Translations under genes and position numbers: made by a program | Shown here: piece by piece, positions 56,931 through 64,000 of the stretch | Layout: every line of letters starts with the position of its first letter | Position numbering within the stretch: position 1 is the first letter of the stretch | Assembly: GCA_029226205.1 (NCBI GenBank) | Contig: JAQXXT010000079.1 | Location: 1-64,000 of the forward strand | Source: Prevotellaceae bacterium | GTDB lineage: Bacteria; Bacteroidota; Bacteroidia; Bacteroidales; Bacteroidaceae | Length of the DNA stretch: 64,000 nt | Direction: 5' to 3' | Notes under the pieces: generated by a model | Database searches by the model: none | What the model saw: only the letters and a program-made list of their open reading frames with translations | Told to the model about the DNA's origin: nothing

Positions 56931-57422
56931 ATGAATTATATCAATAACACTGTACGTCGTCAGGACAGACTGATGGACGAAGCACGAGCCAGAGAGATTC
57001 TCCGAACGACAGAATATGGTGTTTTATCCCTTACCGACGGCGATCAGCCCTATGGCATTCCCGTCAATTTCATCTGGGATGGCAAAGACAGTATCTATAT
57101 CCATTGTGCTCCCGAGGGTCGAAAGTTGCGTATCATTGAGAAGAACCCGCTCGTCTCCCTCTGTGCCATCGGGAATGTTCATCTGCTGCCACGGAATTTC
57201 ACGACCGAGTATGAGAGTGTCATCGTTTTCGGCAAGGCCCATATCCATCTCCCGGAGGAAGAGCGTATGGCGGCCCTTCATCTGCTCATTGACAAGCTCT
57301 CACCCGATTTTAAGGAGATTGGTGACAAGTATGCCCATGCCAGTTTTCATCGTACAGAGATTATCCGCATTGACATCACCGATTTCTCCGGAAAATGCAA
57401 ACATGTAAAATCTGCTGACTAA
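56931..57422 (+). CDS. Pyridoxamine 5'-phosphate oxidase family (Nim-like) protein
   Basis: ILRTTEYGVLSLTDGDQPYGIPVNFIWDGKDSIYIHCAPEGRKLRIIEKNP. Confidence 0.92.
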   Translation: MNYINNTVRRQDRLMDEARAREILRTTEYGVLSLTDGDQPYGIPVNFIWDGKDSIYIHCAPEGRKLRIIEKNPLVSLCAIGNVHLLPRNFTTEYESVIVFGKAHIHLPEEERMAALHLLIDKLSPDFKEIGDKYAHASFHRTEIIRIDITDFSGKCKHVKSAD

Positions 57423-57423
57423 T

Positions 57424-58161
57424 ATGACTCAGAAAGCTGTGATCATGGGTGCCTCCTCGGGTATGGGACTCGAGGTGGCGAAGGTTCTGCTTCGGAAAGG
57501 CTGGACGCTGGGACTGGCGGCACGCCGGCAGGAGGCGATAGAGAAGCTCCGTGATTCCTATCCCGGACAGGTGTTTGCCGCAAGCATCGATATTACGCGT
57601 GATGATGCCGATGAGGCATTGCTGTCGCTGATCCATGAGATGGGAGGAATCGATCTCTATCTCCATGTTTCGGGCATCGGTTATCAGAACTTGTCGCTGA
57701 CAGCGGATAAGGAACTACGAACCGTCAATACTAATGGTCTCGGCTTCACAAGGATGGTTGGTGCTGCCTACCGTTATTTTGCGGAAAAAGGCGGTGGACA
57801 TATCGCTGCTATCTCCTCTATTGCGGGAACGAAAGGACTCGGTGCGGCACCGGCCTACAGTGCCACGAAAGCCTTTCAGAATGTCTATCTCCAGGCGTTG
57901 GAGCAACAGGCCCATCTCCGTCGCCTTCCTATCTATTTCACCGATATTCGTCCTGGCTTTGTCCGTACGTCGCTCCTCGATGATGGTCATCATTATCCGA
58001 TGTTGATGGATCCCCATTTCGTGGCTCGCCGGATTGTTCGGGCCATTCTCCATCATCGGCATGTCGTTGTCATCGATGGCCGTTACCGCGTCTTGACTTT
58101 CCTTTGGCGCCTCCTCCCCTCTTGGCTGTGGAGAAGATTGAATATTAAAACCAAGATGTGA
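57424..58161 (+). CDS. SDR family oxidoreductase
   Basis: IMGASSGMGLEVAKVLL; ISSIAGTKGLGAAPAYSATKAF. Confidence 0.95.
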   Translation: MTQKAVIMGASSGMGLEVAKVLLRKGWTLGLAARRQEAIEKLRDSYPGQVFAASIDITRDDADEALLSLIHEMGGIDLYLHVSGIGYQNLSLTADKELRTVNTNGLGFTRMVGAAYRYFAEKGGGHIAAISSIAGTKGLGAAPAYSATKAFQNVYLQALEQQAHLRRLPIYFTDIRPGFVRTSLLDDGHHYPMLMDPHFVARRIVRAILHHRHVVVIDGRYRVLTFLWRLLPSWLWRRLNIKTKM

Positions 58162-58321
58162 CAGCAGACTTGTAGACGAACAGATGCAGTGGCAGAAAAG
58201 AATGTCACTGACTGTTTTTTGACCGTGATTTTCCTCAAAAAACGGTTAGAGAAATTTTTTATTCTAGCGTTGAAATGGACGAATTTCAGCCATAGCCATC
58301 GAAAACAACAGAGAAAATTTT

Positions 58322-58337
58322 GTAAACAACGTGTTTA
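58322..58337. promoter_or_regulatory. GTAAACAACGTGTTTA palindromic motif (putative operator)
   Basis: Same motif as 21262-21277. Confidence 0.35.
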
Positions 58338-58382
58338 GAAAATTATCTCATATAGATACGGGTCGTAAATGCCATACTTATG

Positions 58383-58452
58383 ACTCGTAAATACCATAGA
58401 AAATCTGCATTTTTATTAAATGACGGTTGATTTCCTATGGATTTATGCGAGT
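58383..58452. repeat. Intergenic stem-loop with ~22-bp arms
   Basis: ACTCGTAAATACCATAGAAAAT pairs with ATTTCCTATGGATTTATGCGAGT. Confidence 0.6.
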
Positions 58453-58673
58453 ATTTATGCATGATATGGAGGCGTATTGCTGTCTTAAAAATATATAGTA
58501 CTAATAATCAATGACTTATATAAAAGCTGCAGAATTCTCAAATTTGCGGACGCTACTCTGTTCGCTGATCTCCATGACCATTTTGAACCTTTGTCAGACA
58601 TGAAAAAAGGTGGTCATAAAGTCCATACCCACCTTTTTATTGACCTTAATCTGTATAATTCATAGATCCTATT

Positions 58674-58785
58674 GTAGGTGGCCGCCCTGTTGCGGCCACG
58701 CAAGGAAGATAGGGAATATGTAGGGATTTAATTTATTATGTTCCGTCCAATGCGGGTGCGTGGCCGCAATATGGCGGCCACGCAT
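58674..58785. repeat. Cluster of REP-like palindromes: class A, class B, inverted class A
   Basis: 58674-58702, 58720-58745, 58754-58785. Confidence 0.8.
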
Positions 58786-58840
58786 TGGTAGAAATATACC
58801 TAACTTTCGTACATCATAAAGGCTCTTACCCGTGAATTAT

Positions 58841-58945
58841 TTAGGTTGATGGGTCTCCTTTGGCCAGATAAGTCATCACGTTTGATGCCGTGCCGCCGGG
58901 ACAACAGCCGACGAGGATGACGCCAATGGCAACTCGTCACTCAGA
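58841..58945 (-). pseudogene. Remnant of a bile acid:sodium symporter (BASS) family gene
   Basis: Minus-strand translation [30 protein letters not shown] carries the BASS-family core motif; 5' part frameshifted or missing. Confidence 0.7.
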
Positions 58946-59039
58946 TGGAAAATCTTTGATTTCTGCTGCCATGTTGAGTGGCCTGCCGTTGTGTGCTTGC
59001 GCTTTGCAACGCAAGGTTGCGCATATACCCGAATATCCG

Positions 59040-59118
59040 ACCCGTCGGTCGGCAGACGGCCACAAGGGCCGCACCCTGCAAATGGAATCGGACGGGCATA
59101 AGGGCCGCGCCCTATAAA
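59040..59118 (-). repeat. Class C REP-like palindromes
   Basis: CGGTCGGCAGACGGCCACAAGGGCCGCACCCTGC and GGGCATAAGGGCCGCGCCC. Confidence 0.6.
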
Positions 59119-59144
59119 TGAATCAATAGAAATGGCCGGAAAAT

Positions 59145-59175
59145 TTTGAGGAAAAGAAAATATTGCTTAACTTTG
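59145..59175 (+). promoter_or_regulatory. Bacteroidota-type promoter (-33 TTTG / -7 TAACTTTG) upstream of GH25 gene
   Basis: TTTG at 59145-59148, 19-bp spacer, TAACTTTG at 59168-59175. Confidence 0.6.
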
Positions 59176-59182
59176 CCCTCCA

Positions 59183-59986
59183 ATGAAGAGAAGAAAGAAA
59201 AATAGAGTTGATTACACCTTATTATATATAGCGGGCATCATTGCCACGCTGATCCTTTTGTTTGTCGCCGTTTGGAACCATTTTCCCGCCTTCCGATGGT
59301 ATATCCTTCATCACGATCAAAAGGCAACAGAGGATGTCGGTTTCGTTGATAGGCTGAAAGGCACTGATTACAGCAAAGACAATTTCGACGGGATTGATGT
59401 GGCCAAACACCAGAGCGTTATCTTGTGGGATGAAGTGGTGAAGAACTATAATCTTCAGTTCGTCTATATCCGTGCCACCATGGGCAAACGTCATCCTGAT
59501 AAGAACTTTGAAAGGAATTTGCGGGAGGCAAAGAAGGTAGGACTGAAAGTTGGTGCTTATCATTTTCTGACATCGAAGTGTAGTATTGATGATCAGTTCA
59601 ATGATTTCTATCGCTACGCCAAGCCGTTGGATTTGGATCTTATTCCCATGTTGGACGTGGAGGCTAGTCATACGGGCCGTTGGTCGCGCGAAGAACTCCA
59701 GGACTCTGTGGCGAAGTTCTCTGCTTTGGTGAAGAGATACTACGGTTGTCTGCCGATGATCTACAGCAATGAGTCTTTCTACAATGATATGCTTGCCCCG
59801 CGGTTCAATGATCATATCCTCTATATCGCCAACTATAATCCCACGAAGCCGAAGGTCAACGGCAGAGGGGATCCCGATCTATGGCAGTTTACAGAACATG
59901 GTCATCTCCATGGCATCGGCGAGTGGGTGGACCTCTGTCGCTTTTGCAACGGTACAACGCTGGAGAATTTGTTGATTTCTCACTGA
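59183..59986 (+). CDS. GH25 lysozyme (membrane-anchored)
   Basis: FDGIDVAKHQSVILWDEV; FVYIRATMGKRHPDKNFERN; DLIPMLDVE; DLWQFTEHG. Confidence 0.95.
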   Translation: MKRRKKNRVDYTLLYIAGIIATLILLFVAVWNHFPAFRWYILHHDQKATEDVGFVDRLKGTDYSKDNFDGIDVAKHQSVILWDEVVKNYNLQFVYIRATMGKRHPDKNFERNLREAKKVGLKVGAYHFLTSKCSIDDQFNDFYRYAKPLDLDLIPMLDVEASHTGRWSREELQDSVAKFSALVKRYYGCLPMIYSNESFYNDMLAPRFNDHILYIANYNPTKPKVNGRGDPDLWQFTEHGHLHGIGEWVDLCRFCNGTTLENLLISH

Positions 59987-60022
59987 TTTTTTGTATCTTT
60001 GCACTGTCAAAGAAACAGGAGA

Positions 60023-61036
60023 ATGAAAAAGAAAGAAGCTATATCGTGGATGAATGAGATGGGAAAAGCAAATCGTGACTTTCTCTTTGTCATCAACTAT
60101 TCTGCTACGGATTGCAGGCTATGGCCGTTGGAGGACGTTCATGCTGACCGCGTTGGCTATCAAATTGGGAGCCATACGAATATCGCTGAAGTCCACGCTC
60201 CTACCCTTTCCACCGTTTCCGACGAATCTTTCCTCAAAGAGGAAACTGCAGTTCTTACGTTGGAACCTGAATCCCCAGCCTCCTATCACCGCCGTTTCCA
60301 AATTGTAAAGGATCATCTCTTGCGGGGCAATAGCTATCTCGTGAATCTGACCAGTAGGATTCCCATTCATACTCGTCTGTCATTGAGAGACTTATTTTTA
60401 TTATCTGAAGCAAAATATAAGCTATGGCTTCAAGACGAGCTTGTCTGTTTCTCCCCTGAAACTTTTCTGCAGATCCATGACGGAGAGATTAGCTGTTGTC
60501 CGATGAAAGGAACGATCAAGGCTGACGACGATAATAGTCTGGATATGTTGATGGCTGATAAGAAGGAGGCCGCCGAACATGCCACGATTGTCGATCTCAT
60601 CCGTAATGACCTCAGTATGGTAGCCGATCATGTCCATGTTGAGCGCTATCGGTATGGTGAACTATTGCATACTGACCATGGCGATCTTTGGCAGACGAGT
60701 TCACGGATTACGGGCCGTCTTCCAAAGGACTATCGCAGTCATATTGGCGATATCCTCTTTTCCCAACTCCCGGCGGGATCGATTACGGGAGCCCCGAAGC
60801 CGAAAACGATGGCCATCATCCATGAGGCCGAACCTTTCGACCGGGGATTCTATACCGGTGTCATGGGAATCTACCACGACGGAGACCTTGACAGTGCCGT
60901 CATGATCCGTTTTATCGATCAGGAAGATGGTCAGCTGTATTTCAAAGCCGGTGGTGGCATAACAGCCCGGAGCGACTGGAAGAAAGAATATGAAGAAGTG
61001 ATAGAGAAAATCTATGTCCCCATTAAAAGAACATAA
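60023..61036 (+). CDS. pabB: Aminodeoxychorismate synthase component I (chorismate-binding)
   Basis: GNSYLVNLTSRIPI; CCPMKGTIKA; ATIVDLIRNDLSMVA; PAGSITGAPKPKTMAIIHEAEPFDRGFYTGVMG. Start at MKKKEAISW. Confidence 0.93.
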   Translation: MKKKEAISWMNEMGKANRDFLFVINYSATDCRLWPLEDVHADRVGYQIGSHTNIAEVHAPTLSTVSDESFLKEETAVLTLEPESPASYHRRFQIVKDHLLRGNSYLVNLTSRIPIHTRLSLRDLFLLSEAKYKLWLQDELVCFSPETFLQIHDGEISCCPMKGTIKADDDNSLDMLMADKKEAAEHATIVDLIRNDLSMVADHVHVERYRYGELLHTDHGDLWQTSSRITGRLPKDYRSHIGDILFSQLPAGSITGAPKPKTMAIIHEAEPFDRGFYTGVMGIYHDGDLDSAVMIRFIDQEDGQLYFKAGGGITARSDWKKEYEEVIEKIYVPIKRT

Positions 61037-61048
61037 AAACGAATAACG

Positions 61049-61699
61049 ATGAAAATAGCGAATCTCTCTTATCGGAATATTATTTTTGACTTAGGTAATG
61101 TACTTGTCAAACTCGATGAACAGGCTACCATGCGCGGCTTTGAACGACTCGGTCTTGGCAAGTTCGAACATATACGAGAGAATCCCGAGGCATTGCGGCT
61201 CTTTCAAGGCATGGGCATCGGCAGGGTATCTGACCGTGAGTTCTTCGATGGCTTCCGTCGCTTGACGGGCAGTGCAGCCACTGATGAGCAGATCACCGAT
61301 GCCGCCAATGCCATGTTGCTGTATATTCCCGATAAGAAGAAACGTATTCTGCTGGCATTGCGGGCAGCGGGCTATAAGACCTTCCTGCTGAGCAACACCA
61401 TCGACCTGCATTGGCATTACTGTGTGGAACATCTCTTTCCGATGGATGGCTATACCATCAAGGATTATTTCGACCGTACGTTTGTCTCACAGGAAATGCA
61501 CATGAAGAAACCCGATGACGAGATCTTCCAGACCGTTATCGCAGAAACCGGTATCCGTCCTGCCGATACACTATTCATCGATGACCTCGAAGTCAACTGC
61601 CAGGCTGCCGAGCGTAACGGCATTCACAGTTTCCAAAACAAGTCGTTTGAGGATTGGGAGAAAATCATCTGTATCCCCAATGGCGCTAACAAGGATTAA
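61049..61699 (+). CDS. HAD family hydrolase
   Basis: IIFDLGNVLVKLD; LLSNTIDLHW; KKPDDEIF; LFIDDLEVNCQAAERNGI. Confidence 0.94.
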   Translation: MKIANLSYRNIIFDLGNVLVKLDEQATMRGFERLGLGKFEHIRENPEALRLFQGMGIGRVSDREFFDGFRRLTGSAATDEQITDAANAMLLYIPDKKKRILLALRAAGYKTFLLSNTIDLHWHYCVEHLFPMDGYTIKDYFDRTFVSQEMHMKKPDDEIFQTVIAETGIRPADTLFIDDLEVNCQAAERNGIHSFQNKSFEDWEKIICIPNGANKD

Positions 61700-61705
61700 G
61701 GAGTT

Positions 61706-62944
61706 CTATTTTTTGATATCCTTATCCGTCATGGCGCAGACACAACTATCGGACCATACATTCTCGGCAGTCTCGATCATGTCGATGATGGTATAGATAG
61801 GAAGGATGATGCCCATGATACCCACGGGAGCACCCTGGCCCGTCATCAAAGACAGCGTGAGGAAATAACAACCCATGGGTACACCGGCATTGCCCACGGC
61901 GGAGATGACGGCGATGAGCAGCCACAGGAGCATAGTCGGTAACGTCAATACCGTTCCGCCATTCTGCATGACGAAGAGACTCGTCACGAGGATAAAGGCG
62001 GCACAGCCGTTCATATTGATTGTCGTACAGATCGGCAATACGAAGCGCGATACCTTCGGCGATACACCAAGGCGGTTCTCCGCCGTTGCCATCGTCACGG
62101 GAAGGGTCGCCGCACTGCTCTTCGTGAACAGTGCCATGAGTACGGCGGGCATCATACGGCCCAGGGTATGGATGGGATTCAGACCACGTGCCAAAAGGAA
62201 AAGAGGAAGAATGATGAAGAACTGAATGACGTTTCCTCCGAGGATGACAGCGACATAACGGCCAAGGGATGCTGCCGCCACACCCGCCGACACTTGTGCA
62301 GACAACTGTGCTGAGAAAGCCGTGATACCTACCGGCAATGTCCAGATGAGGCCGCGGATGAGCGTGAAGAGCAACTCCTGAAGACCGAAGAAGAGATTGA
62401 CGACGCTCTTCTTCCCTTCCGTCTCCGGCATCTTCGACAATGCGAAGCCTACCGCGAAGGCAATGAGCAATAACGACAGGACATTACCCTCCAACAATGG
62501 CTGGATCACATTATTCGGAATGACCGAGAGAATATGATCATAATAAGTCTCTTTGCCGAGATCCTGCGGCAGTGCCTGAACACCGGAATGGACCATGGCT
62601 GCGGGAAGGTTACCGGGGCGGATGATATTATATAAGATAAGTCCCACGGCAGCAGCAACTGTTGTCGTCAAGAGCGTATAGGTGATGGCATGACGGAATA
62701 TGCGTCCCGTATCCTCTTGTCGGCCAAACATCGTAAGCGTCGTGATGACAGCCAGGAGAATAGTAGGTACGGCGACGAACTGGAAGAGACGGGTATAGAC
62801 CGTGGCGATGAAGTTCATCAGCGCGTTAAGCCAATCCAGTCCCGTCAGACCGAGGAGGGCACCGATGACAAGGGCTCCGATCCACAGTATCAACTGTTTC
62901 CGTGAGGTATGAATTTTGTGACTTGTATCGTTTTCTTGCATCAT
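61706..62944 (-). CDS. Dicarboxylate/amino acid:cation symporter (DAACS)
   Basis: AVPTILLAVITTLTMFG; FTKSSAATLPVTMATAENRLGVS; TINMNGCAAFILVT. Confidence 0.95.
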   Translation of the reverse strand: MMQENDTSHKIHTSRKQLILWIGALVIGALLGLTGLDWLNALMNFIATVYTRLFQFVAVPTILLAVITTLTMFGRQEDTGRIFRHAITYTLLTTTVAAAVGLILYNIIRPGNLPAAMVHSGVQALPQDLGKETYYDHILSVIPNNVIQPLLEGNVLSLLLIAFAVGFALSKMPETEGKKSVVNLFFGLQELLFTLIRGLIWTLPVGITAFSAQLSAQVSAGVAAASLGRYVAVILGGNVIQFFIILPLFLLARGLNPIHTLGRMMPAVLMALFTKSSAATLPVTMATAENRLGVSPKVSRFVLPICTTINMNGCAAFILVTSLFVMQNGGTVLTLPTMLLWLLIAVISAVGNAGVPMGCYFLTLSLMTGQGAPVGIMGIILPIYTIIDMIETAENVWSDSCVCAMTDKDIKK

Positions 62945-62972
62945 TATTATTTCTTATTGTCCGCAAAATTAC

Positions 62973-63006
62973 AAAAAAAATCCCATTCCACCGTTGCGGA
63001 ATGGGA
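62973..63006 (-). terminator. Rho-independent terminator of the TPR/HTH gene
   Basis: Minus strand TCCCATTCC-gcaacggt-GGAATGGGA-TTTTTTTT. Confidence 0.75.
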
Positions 63007-63018
63007 TAAATCATTTCT

Positions 63019-64000
63019 TTACAGATGCTTTTTGCGGATGCGGCTCTTGCGAAGTCGGTAAGCGGAAGGAGAGATATCGAGGGTCATCGTGATTTCATCG
63101 GGAGTCTCGCCTTCATGTTCGAGAATGAGAAAGAACATCTCCGACGGTGTGAGATCGTGATAATCCTTGCTAAGCGACTTGATGAAATCGAGGTCCAGAC
63201 TCATATAGTAATCGAGGAGACAGACATAGTCCTCTTTTTTCCATTCCTTGACACATTCCCCGTTCTTCCAGCGTTTATAGAGCACTCTGCCACGGTTGAA
63301 GAGCTGCTCGTGGCGGTCTTTCAGTTCGGCGAGCTCCTTTTGCCGTTTGTCGATCTCGTCTTCATCGGAAATCACGGCAGTCTGCAGGTCATTGAGGATC
63401 GTCTGATAGCGCACACCCTCGTCGTAGAGCTGCGTGATCTTCCGTTGTGAACGGCGTTGGCGCCAAAGGAGAAGGATGACGACGAGGATACAGATGATAA
63501 CGTCGATGAGAAGAATATAAACCAACTTGTTTTTCAAATGACCATAGATAGAGTCAGAATCGAGGTCGTCTTGTATCTGTTGGATATTATTGTCTTGGAG
63601 GTGTTCGTTGAGCTGTTCGTTTACCGAGTCGAGCTGTTGGGTTAGTGCCGCCACTTCCTCGTTGCGGCCGTCATCCTGCAACTGCAGAATCATACATTTC
63701 AGAATATCTGATTTCGTACGAAGGTCCCTTGTACTCAACGCTTTCTTCCACAGGCTGTCGGCCCGTTGCCGGCTGCCACTCTCATGGTAATAGATGGCCA
63801 GGTTTGCCTCCAGAATAGGCGACGGATGAATCTTGTCGAGGTTCCCCATCTGTTGTTGCAACTTACGGCGCAGGTCATTACCGGCGATGGCATAGATATC
63901 GGTGACGATATGCGGCCGCTCGATCAATGGAATTAGGTGGATGTCGTTGAAAGTTTTCTCCGCATAATATTGTGCGCTGTCATTGCGGCCCGTATGATAC
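63019..64000 (-). CDS. Membrane TPR/coiled-coil protein with C-terminal HTH-like region; truncated at window edge
   Basis: Frame stays open past the ORF-track start (a TTG at 63927) to the window end. TPR-like repeats, TM (LVYILLIDVIICILVVILLLW), then DLTPSEMFFLILEHEGETPDEITMTLDISPSAYRLRKSRIRKK. Confidence 0.8.
   Translation of the reverse strand, partial: YHTGRNDSAQYYAEKTFNDIHLIPLIERPHIVTDIYAIAGNDLRRKLQQQMGNLDKIHPSPILEANLAIYYHESGSRQRADSLWKKALSTRDLRTKSDILKCMILQLQDDGRNEEVAALTQQLDSVNEQLNEHLQDNNIQQIQDDLDSDSIYGHLKNKLVYILLIDVIICILVVILLLWRQRRSQRKITQLYDEGVRYQTILNDLQTAVISDEDEIDKRQKELAELKDRHEQLFNRGRVLYKRWKNGECVKEWKKEDYVCLLDYYMSLDLDFIKSLSKDYHDLTPSEMFFLILEHEGETPDEITMTLDISPSAYRLRKSRIRKKHL

Noticed and set aside
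1-64000. tRNA and rRNA genes
   Set aside because: No cloverleaf or rRNA-like sequence was recognised by eye; a tRNAscan/Infernal run would be needed to exclude them.

Overview
The window is a Bacteroidota chromosome segment, probably Prevotella-like. Support: TAnnTTTG-type promoters, a T9SS-tail-like protein, a DUF4251 protein and the general gene content. Most of it is core genome: a DMT transporter, DEAD-box helicase, LptF/G permease, tgt, lon, trmN6-like methyltransferase, MORN protein, glgB, ruvC, rsmG, rpmA/rplU, pepD, Skp/OmpH, nth, FecCD permease, PBP1A, MFS, split chrA, AraC regulator, a giant acyl-CoA-dehydratase activase, threonine aldolase, bcp, TauE/SafE, glutathione peroxidase, a Nim-like protein, SDR, GH25 lysozyme, pabB, HAD and a dicarboxylate symporter. 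The main accessory features are: (1) a complete-looking integrated Microviridae (Alpavirinae-like) prophage at about 45634-52466. It is bounded by dif-like XerC/XerD core sites with a 6833-bp period. Integration appears to separate a TATCTTTG promoter from the phage early genes, which suggests a recombination-based switch (inference). (2) An apparently translationally coupled operon at 12098-20542: a membrane protein, a PD-(D/E)XK plus SF1 (Dna2/UPF1-like) nuclease-helicase, and a 1.3-kaa protein with a Schlafen/AlbA_2 domain. It is a candidate defence or nucleic-acid-processing system. (3) A repeat-rich 1.5-kb intergenic desert at 20543-22035. It holds a ~330-bp fold-back element, a 65-bp hairpin with a second copy near 56.7 kb, and a ~98-bp direct repeat. 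(4) Several families of GTAGG-headed REP-like palindromes throughout the window. All calls come from reading the sequence; no database search was run.
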